Of a stretch of DNA of 64,000 nucleotides, positions 17,821 through 27,040 are shown piece by piece (the stretch's first letter is position 1; every line of letters starts with the position of its first letter). Source of the stretch: Thiobacillus sp. GTDB taxonomy: Bacteria > Pseudomonadota > Gammaproteobacteria > Burkholderiales > Thiobacillaceae. The stretch covers positions 1 to 64,000 of the forward strand of contig JAIBFA010000014.1 in the NCBI GenBank assembly GCA_019459325.1, read 5' to 3'. The notes under the pieces were generated by a model. That model was not told the DNA's origin. It ran no database searches and saw only the letters and a list, made by a program, of their open reading frames with translations. The translations under genes and the position numbers were made by a program.

Positions 17821-18671
17821 TGCGGCGCATTCGCTTTCTTGTTGCCGCGCTCGGCGGGCTAGCCGCTTCGGCCGTGTGCGCCGACGCGGTTGTCCCGCCG
17901 CCGATGATCGACGCCCACGCGCATTATTCCGCCCCCGATGCGGCCGCGTTTACCCCCGCAGCCGTGCTGGCCAAACTCGATGCGGCCGGGGTGCGCCGGA
18001 TGGTGGTGACAAGTTCGCCACCGCAGCTGACGCAGCGTTTGTACCAGCATGCGCCCGGGCGCATCATTCCGCTGCTCGGCGTCTATGCGTCGGATCTGCA
18101 CAAGGGCAACTGGGTGCACGACGCCGGCCTGCCGGAGCGAGTGGCCGCGCAGCTCGACGCGGGCGCGTGGGCGGGCATCGGCGAGCTGCATTTGTTTGCC
18201 CGCGACGCGCGGCAACCCGTATTCGAGCAACTGGTGCGGCTGGCCGCTGCGCGCAAACGGGTCCTGATGATTCACGGCGATGCCGAGGTGGTCGAGCGGG
18301 CATTGACCCTCGCGCCTGGCGTGCGGGTGCTGTGGGCGCATCTCGGCACCCTGCCGCAGCCCGGCTTATTGGCCGCGATGCTGCAGCGCCATCCCGCCAG
18401 CCTGTGGATCGACACCTCGGTGCGCGACGAGCGCATCGCACCGGACGGCGTGCTGCTGCCGGCGTGGCGCACCCTGTTCGAGCAGTATCCCGATCGCTTC
18501 GTGGTCGCGGTGGACACCTTCAGCGTCAACCGCTGGCAACAATACGAAACCGTGGTGGCTCAAATCCGCGGCTGGGTCGATCCGCTGCCGCAGCCGCTGA
18601 AAGACAATCTGCTGCACGACAATGCGACACGCCTGTTCGACTCATTTCAGCCAACGCCTGCTCGCCCGTAA
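17817..18671 (+). CDS. Amidohydrolase family protein, probably exported
   Basis: 284 residues. A signal peptide (about 1-22, SAVCAD) is followed by a metal-dependent hydrolase TIM barrel. The first strand carries the H-x-H pair in [11 protein letters not shown]; later metal or catalytic positions are VLMIHGD, VLWAHLG and the Asp of [13 protein letters not shown]. The likely fold is the amidohydrolase_2 group, whose members act as hydrolases or decarboxylases; the substrate cannot be told. A periplasmic site is unusual for the group. Overlaps the DsbA-like gene by 4 bp, so they are coupled. Confidence 0.75.
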   Translation: MMRRIRFLVAALGGLAASAVCADAVVPPPMIDAHAHYSAPDAAAFTPAAVLAKLDAAGVRRMVVTSSPPQLTQRLYQHAPGRIIPLLGVYASDLHKGNWVHDAGLPERVAAQLDAGAWAGIGELHLFARDARQPVFEQLVRLAAARKRVLMIHGDAEVVERALTLAPGVRVLWAHLGTLPQPGLLAAMLQRHPASLWIDTSVRDERIAPDGVLLPAWRTLFEQYPDRFVVAVDTFSVNRWQQYETVVAQIRGWVDPLPQPLKDNLLHDNATRLFDSFQPTPARP

Positions 18672-18702
18672 AATCCCCCCATCCTCACCCTGGAGTTTTC
18701 CG

Positions 18703-19347
18703 ATGACCCGTTTGTCCCTGTTTTCCACCACGCTATTTGTAGGCGCACTGATGCTCGGCATCTCCGGCTGCGGCGCCAGCGAGCCTGGCACGCAGACCGT
18801 GTCCACCACCCCCGCCGCCGGCCAGCCGGCCAACCCGCGCGTGCTCATCGAAACCAGCAAGGGCAACATCACGGTGGAAGTGTTCCCCGGCCAGGCGCCG
18901 CAGTCGGCAGAGAACTTTCTCGGCTACGTGAAAAGCGGGTTTTACGACGGCCTGATTTTTCATCGCGTGATTCCGGGCTTCATGATCCAGGGCGGCGGCA
19001 TGATTGCCAGCATGGCCGAAAAACCCAAGGGCGCGCCGATCCAGAACGAGGCCGACAACGGCCTGAAAAACCTGCGTGGCACCCTGGCGATGGCACGCAC
19101 CGGCGACCCGCATTCGGCTTCCTCGCAGTTCTTCATCAACGTGGCGGACAACGCCTTCCTCAACCATCGCGGCAAGAGCGTCGAGGGCTGGGGCTACGCG
19201 GTGTTCGGCCAGGTGGTCGACGGCATGGACGTGGTCGACGCCATCGTCGCGGTGCCGCGCGGCAATCGCGGCCCGCATGGCGACGTCCCCCTCGAACCGG
19301 TCGTGATGAAGCGCGTCAGCCTGCTGCCAGAGGCCGCCCAGCCCTGA
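18703..19347 (+). CDS. Cyclophilin-type peptidyl-prolyl isomerase lipoprotein
   Basis: 214 residues. The N terminus is a lipoprotein signal (LGISGC), followed by a Pro/Thr-rich linker and a bacterial cyclophilin domain (about 47-210). The domain shows the catalytic-site strings [27 protein letters not shown] and [15 protein letters not shown]. It probably catalyses proline isomerisation in the envelope. The ATG is preceded by TGGAG; upstream in-frame codons fall within the amidohydrolase gene. Its stop TGA is shared with the CTG that seems to start the next gene. Confidence 0.92.
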   Translation: MTRLSLFSTTLFVGALMLGISGCGASEPGTQTVSTTPAAGQPANPRVLIETSKGNITVEVFPGQAPQSAENFLGYVKSGFYDGLIFHRVIPGFMIQGGGMIASMAEKPKGAPIQNEADNGLKNLRGTLAMARTGDPHSASSQFFINVADNAFLNHRGKSVEGWGYAVFGQVVDGMDVVDAIVAVPRGNRGPHGDVPLEPVVMKRVSLLPEAAQP

Positions 19348-20270
19348 ACCCTGCCGCCAGACTGCTGCTGCTCGGCGCCCTCGCGCCTGCGGCCATCGCG
19401 CTCGGCCTGACGGCCGGCGCGCTGCCGGATGACCGCGAGCTGGCGCAGCAGATCCTCGTCGAGCTGCGCGGCCCGCGCGTCGCGGCGGCGTTCGCCTGCG
19501 GCGGCCTGCTGGCGCTGGCGGGGGCGCTGATGCAGACGCTGTTCCGCAACCCGCTCGCCGAGCCCTATCTGCTCGGCGTGTCCGGCGGAGCCGGTCTGCT
19601 CGCGCTGATCGGCATGGCGGCCGGGCTGGCGTGGCCGTGGGTGTCGGCGCTGGCGTTTGCCGGCAGCCTGCTGGCGCTGGCGCTCGCCGCCGCGCTCGGC
19701 GGACGGCTGCTGGCGCGCGACCACACGCCGCTGCTGCTCGCAGGCGTCATGCTGGCAGCCGGCTTCGGTGCCCTGATCGCGCTGGTGCTCTCGGTCACGC
19801 CGGCCGAGCGCCTGCCCGGCATGCTGTTCTTCCTGATGGGCGACCTGGCGTGGACCGGCCAGCCCGCGCTGCTGTGGGCGGCGCTGCTGCTGGCGGTCGC
19901 CGCTGCGCTGGGCTTGTCGCGGCGGCTCGACGTGCTGCAGCTGTCGCCGCTGAAAGCCGCCTCGCTCGGCGTGGCCGTCGCCCCCACGCGCTGGACGCTG
20001 TTCGCCCTGGCCGGCGCCTGCACCTCGCTGGTGGTGGCGCAGGCCGGCAGCATCGGCTTCGTCGGCCTGATGGTGCCGCACGCCCTGAGAAAACTCGGCT
20101 TCGCCGGCCACCGCGCCCTGCTCCCCGCCTGTGCGCTCGCCGGCGGCAGCCTGCTGGTGCTGGCCGACGCGCTGGCGCGCACCGTGATCGAACCGCGCGA
20201 ACTGCCGGTGGGTGTACTCACTGCGCTGCTCGGGGTGCCGATGATGTTGTGGCTGTTGCGCAGGCCATGA
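19344..20270 (+). CDS. FecCD/BtuC family ABC transporter permease, apparent CTG start
   Basis: Permease of the vitamin B12/haem/siderophore importer family, 308 residues if begun at CTG 19344. The usual family N terminus (one helix, then [26 protein letters not shown]) is clearly encoded upstream of the first in-frame ATG (19530). No ATG, GTG or TTG lies between it and the preceding gene. CTG 19344 overlaps the cyclophilin stop as CTGA, which suits translational coupling. Conserved core: [17 protein letters not shown], and [16 protein letters not shown] for ATPase contact. The ATPase gene is displaced downstream by a 709-bp insert; no binding-protein gene is present. Confidence 0.85.
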   Translation: MNPAARLLLLGALAPAAIALGLTAGALPDDRELAQQILVELRGPRVAAAFACGGLLALAGALMQTLFRNPLAEPYLLGVSGGAGLLALIGMAAGLAWPWVSALAFAGSLLALALAAALGGRLLARDHTPLLLAGVMLAAGFGALIALVLSVTPAERLPGMLFFLMGDLAWTGQPALLWAALLLAVAAALGLSRRLDVLQLSPLKAASLGVAVAPTRWTLFALAGACTSLVVAQAGSIGFVGLMVPHALRKLGFAGHRALLPACALAGGSLLVLADALARTVIEPRELPVGVLTALLGVPMMLWLLRRP

Positions 20271-20989
20271 GTAACGGTGCGGCAGAATAAGCCTCCTTAT
20301 TAGCGTGAAACCTTAAACGTGGACCGTAGCCAACTTCGATCCCTACAGTTATCTGGTTTCAGAGACCCGGCATCATTTCTTCGTACACTACGGGAACTTG
20401 AGCCTCGTATTGCCGCCTCCTCCCTCGACCCCAAGATTAAGCAACTTCGTACGAATAAATTGAAGAAATGGAGAGAAGCCCGACAAGCAGCACTATTTTG
20501 TTATGGGATGTCCCAAAGGATCGGGCAGCCAATCTATCTCAACAATGACGAGGCTCAAGACTATGACTTCATAGCATCTTGGGCTGTTGGCGACGAACAG
20601 CATTTCGCCCCAGTTCAATTGAAAGAGGTTGTTCCCACGAACCTAAACGCAAAATCAAGCCTCGAGGAGGTAATTAGTTCTCTAACTAAATACGTGAACT
20701 CTGAGGACTTGACCGTCGCGATCCACCTGAACCGGAAAATTCAATTTGATCCAAAAACAATTACTGTCCCGCCGCTAAATATCGCCGCTCTGTGGGTCTT
20801 TAGTTCGATCTCAGAAGATGGATCGGAGTGGGCATTGTGGGGGAATTTCCTTGAAGATCCAGAAGGATCAAGTTTTGCATACCCGACCTAACCAGTTGCA
20901 CGAGTTGGATGACAGCCCAAGAAGCCTCACTGGCCATTTCTGGGCCCATCAGGATCGACGGCGTCACTCAACACCAAATTGGCCATGAG
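20263..20989 (+). mobile_element. Low-GC single-gene insertion between permease and ATPase genes, with 9-bp direct repeats
   Basis: GGCCATGAG occurs at 20263-20271, where it contains the permease stop, and again at 20981-20989, where it contains the ATPase start. The 709 bp between them are clearly poorer in GC than both flanks and carry one ORF. Removing the insert with one repeat copy would restore a perfect ATGA overlap between the permease and ATPase genes, the arrangement expected for this family. Near the left end is the hairpin AATAAG-CCTC-CTTATT (20286-20301). No transposase and no clear terminal inverted repeats are seen, so the mechanism is unknown. Confidence 0.65.
20319..20891 (+). 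CDS. Hypothetical protein of the insertion, possibly PD-(D/E)xK-like
   Basis: 190 residues, GTG start, codon use much poorer in GC than its neighbours. I do not recognise a named family. The segment QDYDFIASWAVGDEQHFAPV followed by QLKEVV has an Asp and, about 15 residues later, Q-x-K. This could be the catalytic core of a restriction-endonuclease-like fold. An N-terminal helical part is rich in Arg/Lys (QLRTNKLKKWREARQ), and later strands (LTVAIHLNRK, IAALWVFSSIS, EWALWGNF) look like a compact alpha/beta domain. It is the only gene in the insert between btuC-like and btuD-like genes. The nuclease idea is inference. Confidence 0.6.
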   Translation: MDRSQLRSLQLSGFRDPASFLRTLRELEPRIAASSLDPKIKQLRTNKLKKWREARQAALFCYGMSQRIGQPIYLNNDEAQDYDFIASWAVGDEQHFAPVQLKEVVPTNLNAKSSLEEVISSLTKYVNSEDLTVAIHLNRKIQFDPKTITVPPLNIAALWVFSSISEDGSEWALWGNFLEDPEGSSFAYPT

Positions 20990-21704
20990 CCTGACCATCC
21001 AGCAACTCTCCCTCAGCACCGGCGCCCGCACGCTGGTCGATTCGCTCGACCTCGCGCTCGAACCGGGCGAAGTGCTCGGCATCCTCGGCGCCAACGGCGC
21101 CGGCAAGTCGACGCTGCTGACGGTGCTGGCGGGACTTGCCGTTCCCGCGCAAGGCCGCGTCACGCTCGACGGCCAGCCGCTCGATGCCCTGCCGCCACTC
21201 ACCCGCGCCCAGCACATCGGCCTGCTGCCGCAGGGCGACGAGGGCGGCTTCTTCGGCAATGTCGCCGACTTCGTCGCGCTGGGGCACTTTCCGTTCGGCG
21301 GACCGGCACCGGATCTGGCGCCGCACCTCGCCACCTGGGAATTGGCCGATCTCGCCGGGCGCCCGCTCGCTACCCTCTCCGGCGGCGAGCGCCAGCGCGC
21401 GCGGCTGGCGCAGCTGGCGGTGCAGGCGCCGCGCATTGCCCTGCTCGACGAACCGCTGACCCATCTCGATCCTGCCCACCAGGCCCGGCTGTTGGCGTGG
21501 GCGCGCGCCGAGGCCGACGTCGGGCACAGCGTGGTGCTGACCCTGCACGACCCCAACTGGGCGGCCTGCCACTGCGACCGCCTGCTGTTCCTGTATGGCG
21601 ACGGGCGCTGGCAATTGGGCACGCCGGCCGAACTGCTCACCCCGAGTTCGCTCGAGGCCCTGTACGGCCCCGGCACGGCGGCGCTGTGGCAGCAGAAGGC
21701 TTGA
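20985..21704 (+). CDS. ABC transporter ATP-binding protein (BtuD/FecE type)
   Basis: 239-residue ATPase partnering the permease ending at 20270. Walker A is GANGAGKST (35-43), the signature LSGGERQRA, Walker B RIALLDEPLTHLDP, and the H-loop Leu-His in VVLTLHDPNW. The ATG is chosen because it matches the reconstructed pre-insertion start (ATG overlapping the permease stop); a TTG two codons upstream is possible. In its present place no Shine-Dalgarno sequence precedes it, so the insertion may have weakened its translation. Confidence 0.92.
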   Translation: MSLTIQQLSLSTGARTLVDSLDLALEPGEVLGILGANGAGKSTLLTVLAGLAVPAQGRVTLDGQPLDALPPLTRAQHIGLLPQGDEGGFFGNVADFVALGHFPFGGPAPDLAPHLATWELADLAGRPLATLSGGERQRARLAQLAVQAPRIALLDEPLTHLDPAHQARLLAWARAEADVGHSVVLTLHDPNWAACHCDRLLFLYGDGRWQLGTPAELLTPSSLEALYGPGTAALWQQKA

Positions 21705-21712
21705 GTCCAGCC

Positions 21713-21720
21713 TGTATAAT
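21713..21720 (+). promoter_or_regulatory. Extended -10 promoter element for pcnB
   Basis: CTGTATAAT contains a perfect TATAAT (21715-21720) 38 bp before the pcnB ATG, in the 54-bp gap after the ABC ATPase gene. No convincing -35 hexamer. Confidence 0.4.
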
Positions 21721-21758
21721 CGCGATCTGTTTCGCATACATCCGCCCTCGCGCACCCC

Positions 21759-23111
21759 ATGATTCGTCGCATCATCGATAAAGTATTTGGCCGCAAGTCC
21801 CGCACCGCCGCGGGCGCACAGATCCTGCCGCAGTCCAAACACGGTATCCGCCGCGACCAGCTCGACGACTGCGCGCTGAAAACCTGCGAAACGCTGGCGC
21901 AGGCGGGCTACAAGGGCTACGTCGTCGGCGGCGCGGTGCGCGACCTGCTGCTGACCAAGACCCCCAAGGATTTCGACGTCGCCACCGACGCCACGCCGGA
22001 GGAAGTACGGCGCCTGTTCCGCCGTTCGCGCATCATCGGGCGGCGCTTCCAGATCGTTCACGTGATGTGCGGCCGCGTCACCATCGAGGTCACCACTTTC
22101 CGCTCCAACGGCCAGAAGGAAACCGAAGACGAAGACGAGCGGCCGACCGACGAGCACGGCCGCCTGCTGTCCGACAACGTGTTTGGCAACATGGCGGACG
22201 ACGCCGCGCGCCGCGACTTCACCATCAATGCGCTGTACTACGACCCGCTGCGCGAGGAAGTGCACGACTATTTCGGCGGCGTGGCCGACTGCAAGAAACG
22301 CGTGCTGCGCATGATCGGCGACCCCGAGACGCGCTTCCGCGAAGACCCGGTGCGCATGCTGCGCGCCGCGCGTTTTGCCGCCAAGCTCGATTTCCATATC
22401 GACCCCGACACGCGCAAGCCGGTCGCCACGCTGGCGCCGCTTCTGGCCAACATCCCGCGCGCGCGCATCTTCGACGAGGCGCTGAAGCTGCTGATGTCCG
22501 GCCACGCGCTGCGCGGCGTGCACCAGCTGCGCGCCGAAGGCCTGCACCATGGCATGCTGCCCCTGCTGGACACGATCCTGGACGACACCACCGGCGAGCG
22601 CTTCATCACCGCGGCGCTGAAAACCACCGATGCGCGCATCGCGCAGGACAAGCCGGCCTCGCCGGCCTTCCTGTTCGGCACGCTGCTGTGGCCCCAGGTG
22701 CTGCAGCGCTGGCATGCGCTCGAGGCCGCCGGCGAGAAGCCGCAGCCTGCCTTGTTTCTGGCGATGGACGAGGTGCTCGACGCGCAGCGCGGCCAGCTCG
22801 CCATTCCGCGCCGCTACGACGGCATGATGAAGGAAATCTGGGCGCTGCAGCCGCGCTTCGAGCAGCGCGGCGGGCAGCGCCCGTACCGTCTGCTGGAACA
22901 CCCGCGCTTCCGCGCCGCCTACGACTTCCTGCTGCTGCGCGCCGAATCCGGCGAGGTCGCCGCCGAGCTCGGCGACTGGTGGACGCGCTTCCAGGAAGTC
23001 GACGACGACGAGCGTGCCGCCATGCTGCTGGCCGACAGCGCACCCAAGCCGCGCCGCAAGCGCAAGCGCAAGAAGCCGGCCGATTCCGCCGGCGAGGCGC
23101 CGTCTGCATGA
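21759..23111 (+). CDS. pcnB: Poly(A) polymerase I
   Basis: 450-residue class II nucleotidyltransferase that adds poly(A) to RNA 3' ends and promotes decay. The head domain has GYVVGGAVRDLLLTKTPKDF and DVATDATPEEVRRLFRRSRI, then RRDFTINALYYDP and the template-like REDPVRMLRAARFAAKLDF. The C-terminal tail is basic (RRKRKRKK), as in PcnB and unlike tRNA CCA enzymes. It heads a run pcnB-folK-dNK-panB-panC with gaps of 10 bp or less. Confidence 0.95.
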   Translation: MIRRIIDKVFGRKSRTAAGAQILPQSKHGIRRDQLDDCALKTCETLAQAGYKGYVVGGAVRDLLLTKTPKDFDVATDATPEEVRRLFRRSRIIGRRFQIVHVMCGRVTIEVTTFRSNGQKETEDEDERPTDEHGRLLSDNVFGNMADDAARRDFTINALYYDPLREEVHDYFGGVADCKKRVLRMIGDPETRFREDPVRMLRAARFAAKLDFHIDPDTRKPVATLAPLLANIPRARIFDEALKLLMSGHALRGVHQLRAEGLHHGMLPLLDTILDDTTGERFITAALKTTDARIAQDKPASPAFLFGTLLWPQVLQRWHALEAAGEKPQPALFLAMDEVLDAQRGQLAIPRRYDGMMKEIWALQPRFEQRGGQRPYRLLEHPRFRAAYDFLLLRAESGEVAAELGDWWTRFQEVDDDERAAMLLADSAPKPRRKRKRKKPADSAGEAPSA

Positions 23112-23121
23112 AGGTGCCTGC

Positions 23122-23628
23122 ATGAAAATCACCGCCACCATCGGCCTGGGCGCCAATCTCAACGACCCGGCGGCGCAGGTGGAATATGCGCTGGCCGAGC
23201 TCGACCGCCTGCCCGGCACCCGGCTGCTTGCCCGCTCCAGCCTGTACGCCTCGGCGCCGGTCGGCTACGTCGACCAGCCTGACTTCGTCAACGCGGTGGC
23301 GCAGGTGGAAACCGACCTCGCGCCGCGCGCGCTGCTGGTGGCCTTGCTGGACATCGAACACCGTCACGGCCGCGAACGCAGTTTTCGCAATGCGCCGCGC
23401 ACGCTCGACCTCGACCTGCTGCTGTACGGAAGCGCGCATTTCCATGAAGAGGGGCTGACGCTGCCGCATCCGCGCATGACCGAGCGCGGTTTTGTGCTGC
23501 TGCCGCTGCTGGAAATTGCGCCCGACACCGTGATTCCCGGCCGCGGTCGCGCCGCCGACTGGCTCGCCGCCTGCGCGGGCCAGAATGTCGCCGTCCTTCC
23601 CCCGCCCGCTGCCGCCGTCAACGCATGA
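23122..23628 (+). CDS. folK: 2-Amino-4-hydroxy-6-hydroxymethyldihydropteridine diphosphokinase
   Basis: 168-residue HPPK, transferring pyrophosphate from ATP to the pterin precursor of folate. Motifs: ATIGLGANLNDP at the N terminus, SSLYASAPVGYVDQPDFVNAV for the pterin pocket, and RTLDLDLLLYG with the magnesium-binding aspartates, followed by LPHPRMTERGFVLLPLLEIAP. The ATG is 10 bp after pcnB; the stop overlaps the next start (ATGA). Confidence 0.95.
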   Translation: MKITATIGLGANLNDPAAQVEYALAELDRLPGTRLLARSSLYASAPVGYVDQPDFVNAVAQVETDLAPRALLVALLDIEHRHGRERSFRNAPRTLDLDLLLYGSAHFHEEGLTLPHPRMTERGFVLLPLLEIAPDTVIPGRGRAADWLAACAGQNVAVLPPPAAAVNA

Positions 23629-24266
23629 GTCTTGACCGTTACCGCTACATCGTCGTCGAAGGCCCGATCGGTGCCGGCAAGACCAGCCTCACCCACAAAC
23701 TGGCCGAGCGTCTCGATGCCGATACCCTGCTGGAAAACGCCGGCGACAACCCTTTCCTGCCGCGCTTCTACCAGGAACCGAAACGCTACGCGCTGCCGAC
23801 GCAGCTGCATTTCCTGTTCGACCGCACGCGCCAGCTGCGCGACCTGGCGCAGGGCGACCTGTTCCGCGCCGGCACGGTGTCGGATTTCCTGATCGACAAG
23901 GACATGCTGTTCGCGCGCCTGAACCTGGACGACGACGAATTCGAGTTGTACCAGAAGGTGTACGCCGACCTTGCGCCACAGGCGCCGACGCCCGACTTGG
24001 TGATCTACCTGCAGGCGCCGATCGACGCGCTGCAGGAACGCGTCAGACGCCGTGGCGTGGAATTCGAGCGCGGCATGGATTCGGGCTACCTGCAGCGCCT
24101 GGCCAACAGCTACAGCGAGTTTTTTCATCGCTACGAGGCCGCCCCGCTGCTCATCGTCAACACCAGCAACCTCAACTTCGCGCAGAGCGAAGCCGACTTC
24201 GAACTGTTGCTGGAACGCATGAGCAAGATGCGCGGTCCGCGCGAGTTCTTCAGCCGGGCGGCGTAA
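23625..24266 (+). CDS. Deoxynucleoside kinase family protein
   Basis: 213-residue P-loop kinase of the dCK/dGK type. Walker A is GPIGAGKT (13-20), followed by the [19 protein letters not shown] segment, the DRT box, [11 protein letters not shown], and a lid-region arginine cluster ([15 protein letters not shown]). It should phosphorylate a purine or pyrimidine deoxynucleoside for salvage; which one is not shown. In betaproteobacterial genomes this kinase commonly lies between folK and panB, as here. Confidence 0.88.
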   Translation: MSLDRYRYIVVEGPIGAGKTSLTHKLAERLDADTLLENAGDNPFLPRFYQEPKRYALPTQLHFLFDRTRQLRDLAQGDLFRAGTVSDFLIDKDMLFARLNLDDDEFELYQKVYADLAPQAPTPDLVIYLQAPIDALQERVRRRGVEFERGMDSGYLQRLANSYSEFFHRYEAAPLLIVNTSNLNFAQSEADFELLLERMSKMRGPREFFSRAA

Positions 24267-24268
24267 AG

Positions 24269-25057
24269 ATGGCAGTCACGCTATCCACCCTCAAAACCAT
24301 GCGCGGCAAGGGCGAAAAAATCGCCGTGCTCACCTGCTACGACGCCAGCTTCGCGCGGGTGCTCGACGCCGCCGGGGTCGACGTGCTGCTGGTCGGCGAT
24401 TCGCTCGGCATGGTGATCCAGGGACACGGCTCGACCCTGCCGGTCAAGCTCGCAGAAATGACCTACCACACGCGCTGCGTCGCGGCCGGCACCGAACGCG
24501 CCTTCATCGTCGCCGACCTGCCGTTCGGCAGCTACCAGCCTTCGCCCGAGCGGGCGTTTTCCGCAGCCGCCCGACTGATGGCGGCGGGCGCGCACATGGT
24601 CAAGCTCGAAGGCGGCGCGGTGATGGTCGACACCGTCGCCTTCCTCACCCAGCGCGGCATCCCGGTGTGCGCGCACGTGGGTCTGTTGCCGCAGTCGGTC
24701 AACCAGCTCGGCGGCTACAAGGTGCAGGGACGCGAGGACGCCGCCGCGGCGCAATTGATCGCCGACGCGCGCGCGCTGGAAGCCGCCGGCGCCGGCCTCA
24801 TCGTGCTGGAAATGGTACCGGCCGTGCTGGCGCGGGCGGTCACCGACGCAATCACAATTCCCACCATCGGCATCGGCGCCGGGGCCGACTGTTCCGGCCA
24901 GGTGCTGGTGCTGTACGACATGCTGGGGCTGTATCCGCGCGCGCCGAAATTCTCGAAGAACTTCCTCGCCGCTGCAGACGGCGTCGAAGCGGCCGTGCGT
25001 GCCTACGTCGCGGCAGTGAAGGACGGCAGCTTCCCCGCCGTCGAACACGCGTTCTGA
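24269..25057 (+). CDS. panB: 3-Methyl-2-oxobutanoate hydroxymethyltransferase
   Basis: 262-residue PanB, the first committed enzyme of pantothenate synthesis, adding a hydroxymethyl group from methylene-tetrahydrofolate to ketoisovalerate. Signatures are [44 protein letters not shown] and [20 protein letters not shown]. Length is typical. The stop overlaps the panC start (TGATG). Confidence 0.97.
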   Translation: MAVTLSTLKTMRGKGEKIAVLTCYDASFARVLDAAGVDVLLVGDSLGMVIQGHGSTLPVKLAEMTYHTRCVAAGTERAFIVADLPFGSYQPSPERAFSAAARLMAAGAHMVKLEGGAVMVDTVAFLTQRGIPVCAHVGLLPQSVNQLGGYKVQGREDAAAAQLIADARALEAAGAGLIVLEMVPAVLARAVTDAITIPTIGIGAGADCSGQVLVLYDMLGLYPRAPKFSKNFLAAADGVEAAVRAYVAAVKDGSFPAVEHAF

Positions 25058-25899
25058 TGCAGGTTTTTCATACCGCCACCGAACTGCGTGCTGCGCTCGC
25101 CGGCCAAACCGGCACCGCGTTCGTTCCGACCATGGGCAACCTCCATGCAGGCCACGTGTCGCTGGTCGAACTGGCGAAGCGGCACGGCCAGCCGGTGGTG
25201 GCCAGTATCTTCGTCAACCCGTTGCAGTTCGGCGCCGGCGAGGATTTCGAGCGCTATCCGCGCACGCTGGCCGCCGACTGCGACAAGCTCGAAGCCGCCG
25301 GCTGCGACTTCGTGTTCGCGCCGGACGTCGCCGAGATGTATCCGGTGCCGCAGACCTTCACCGTGCAGCCGTCCGACACGCTGACGAATGATCTGTGCGG
25401 CGCGTTCCGCCCCGGCCACTTCAGCGGCGTCGCCACCGTGGTGCTTAAGCTTTTCAATCTGGTGCAGCCGCGCGTGGCGGTGTTCGGCAGCAAGGATTTC
25501 CAGCAGCTCTCCGTCATCCGCGAACTGGTGCGCCAATTCAACCTGCCGATCGACATCGTGGCGGGCGACACCCTGCGCGAGGCCGACGGGCTGGCGATGA
25601 GCTCGCGCAACGCCTACCTCGGCACGTCCGAACGCCTCCAGGCGGCGCAGTTGCAGCGCGAACTTGCCGCCATCGTCGCGGCCATACAGGCGGGCGAGCG
25701 CGATTTCGAGGCGCTCGCCGCCACGGCTGCCCGCCACCTGAAAATGGCAGGGTGGCGTGTCGACTACGTCGCGCTGCGCGATGCCACGACCTTGCAGGCG
25801 CCCACCCCAGACAGCGCCCGGCTGGTGGTACTGGGGGCTGCCTGGCTGGGCAACACCCGGCTGATCGACAACCTCGATTTTGCCAATCCGTTCGGGTAA
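25057..25899 (+). CDS. panC: Pantothenate synthetase (pantoate-beta-alanine ligase)
   Basis: 280-residue ATP-dependent ligase joining pantoate to beta-alanine. Nucleotidyl-transferase motifs are FVPTMGNLHAGHVSLV (HxGH-like) and SIFVNPLQFGAGEDFERYPR; VFGSKDFQQLSVIRELVRQF and ADGLAMSSRNAYL (KMSKS-like region) are also present. The ATG overlapping panB is chosen over longer upstream frames that merely shadow panB. Beta-alanine comes from PanD, encoded 0.7 kb downstream. Confidence 0.97.
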   Translation: MQVFHTATELRAALAGQTGTAFVPTMGNLHAGHVSLVELAKRHGQPVVASIFVNPLQFGAGEDFERYPRTLAADCDKLEAAGCDFVFAPDVAEMYPVPQTFTVQPSDTLTNDLCGAFRPGHFSGVATVVLKLFNLVQPRVAVFGSKDFQQLSVIRELVRQFNLPIDIVAGDTLREADGLAMSSRNAYLGTSERLQAAQLQRELAAIVAAIQAGERDFEALAATAARHLKMAGWRVDYVALRDATTLQAPTPDSARLVVLGAAWLGNTRLIDNLDFANPFG

Positions 25900-25922
25900 A
25901 CAAGGTCCGTTGCACTGCCGTC

Positions 25923-26492
25923 ATGAACACCGTGCGCCCTTACAAGCGTCTTCTCGCGGTTCTCCTGTTTCTCGCCCTGCTGCTGGCGATCTTTGAACTG
26001 TCCGGACTGCGAAGCCATTTCAATCTGGCCTACCTGCAGCAGAAACTGGTCGATAACCCCATTACCGGGCTGGCCGTTTTCATACTGATTTTTGCGCTGG
26101 GCAATCTGGTGCAGATACCCGGCTGGATTTTCCTGGCTGCAGCGGTGCTCGCACTGGGTCGAACCTGGGGCGGGATCGCCACCTATATCGCGGCCATCAT
26201 TTCATGCACCGCCACCTTTTTTACCATCCGCTTTGTGGGCGGCGACGCACTCCGCAACCTGAACGGCAAGCTTGCGAAGCGGCTGCTGAGCCAGCTGGAT
26301 GATCACCCAATCAGGAGCACCGTCCTGTTGAGAATAGTGTTCCAGACGGTCCCGCCACTCAATTATGCCCTCGCCATGTCGGGCATCCGCTATCGAGATT
26401 ACCTCGTTGGCACGCTACTCGGCCTTCCCCTGCCGATCCTGGCGTACTGCCTGTTTTTTGATTTTTTGGCCGTTCAGTTGCATCTGCACTGA
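25923..26492 (+). CDS. TVP38/TMEM64 family membrane protein
   Basis: 189-residue inner-membrane protein of the SNARE-associated/DedA-related superfamily. A single N-terminal helix (about 10-28) precedes the core: IFALGNLVQIPGWIFLAAAV, then a re-entrant glycine-rich region, RIVFQTVPPLNYALAMSGI and a last helix near the C terminus. Family members are thought to move or flip lipids; nothing here fixes a substrate. It sits between panC and panD with a promoter after it, so it may end the panBC transcript. Confidence 0.82.
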   Translation: MNTVRPYKRLLAVLLFLALLLAIFELSGLRSHFNLAYLQQKLVDNPITGLAVFILIFALGNLVQIPGWIFLAAAVLALGRTWGGIATYIAAIISCTATFFTIRFVGGDALRNLNGKLAKRLLSQLDDHPIRSTVLLRIVFQTVPPLNYALAMSGIRYRDYLVGTLLGLPLPILAYCLFFDFLAVQLHLH

Positions 26493-26574
26493 TCGTCACG
26501 AAAATCACCCTCCCATTCTGCTCGGGCAAGGTTTCCCGGAGACTTGACTGGCCTTCTGGATGATCGTGTCGTTT

Positions 26575-26583
26575 TGGTATAAT
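26575..26583 (+). promoter_or_regulatory. Extended -10 promoter of panD
   Basis: TGGTATAAT (TGn plus a perfect TATAAT at 26578-26583), 29 bp before the panD ATG. The -35 region is weak, as is common for extended -10 promoters. Confidence 0.55.
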
Positions 26584-26612
26584 GACAGTCCTTTTTTTGT
26601 GAGGGCACCGTC

Positions 26613-26993
26613 ATGCAAAGAACGATGCTCAAGTCCAAGCTGCACCGGGCGACCGTCACGCATTCCGAGCTGCACTACGAAGGCTCGTGCGCGATCGACG
26701 AAACCCTGCTGGACGCGGCCAACATCCACGAGTACGAGCAGATCCAGATCTACAACGTCACCAATGGTGAGCGTTTCACCACCTATGCCATACGCGCGGC
26801 GCGCGATTCCGGCATCATTTCGGTGAACGGCGCCGCCGCGCACAAGGCGAATCCGGGCGACCTCGTCATCATCGCCACCTACGCGGTCTACAACGAGCTG
26901 GAACTGGCGCGCTACGAGCCGGAACTGGTCTACGTGGATAGGGACAACCGCATCATGGACACCCGCCACGCCATTCCGGTGCAGGCGGCGTAA
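26613..26993 (+). CDS. panD: Aspartate 1-decarboxylase
   Basis: 126-residue pyruvoyl enzyme making beta-alanine for pantothenate. The self-cleavage site G24-S25 in [11 protein letters not shown] creates the pyruvoyl group; the start [16 protein letters not shown] and the [13 protein letters not shown] and [19 protein letters not shown] regions are family-perfect. It has its own promoter and terminator, apart from panBC. Confidence 0.97.
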   Translation: MQRTMLKSKLHRATVTHSELHYEGSCAIDETLLDAANIHEYEQIQIYNVTNGERFTTYAIRAARDSGIISVNGAAAHKANPGDLVIIATYAVYNELELARYEPELVYVDRDNRIMDTRHAIPVQAA

Positions 26994-27013
26994 GTTCGCG
27001 CTCACCCGAACAG

Positions 27014-27040
27014 AAAGGCCGGGGGAACCCGGCCTTTTCT
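27014..27040 (+). terminator. Rho-independent terminator of panD
   Basis: AAAGGCCGGG-GGAA-CCCGGCCTTTT hairpin with a T-rich tail, about 20 bp after the panD stop. Confidence 0.92.

Noticed and set aside
20319-20891. Calling the insert ORF a transposase or restriction enzyme
   Set aside because: No DDE, HUH or serine/tyrosine recombinase motifs; the D...QxK core is suggestive only, so it is left as hypothetical.
20964-23219. 751-codon minus-strand frame across btuD-like and pcnB genes
   Set aside because: Covers two certain plus-strand genes; no recognisable fold.
26544-26549. TTGACT as the -35 of panD
   Set aside because: It is 28 bp from the TATAAT, far beyond the 16-18 bp a sigma-70 promoter needs.
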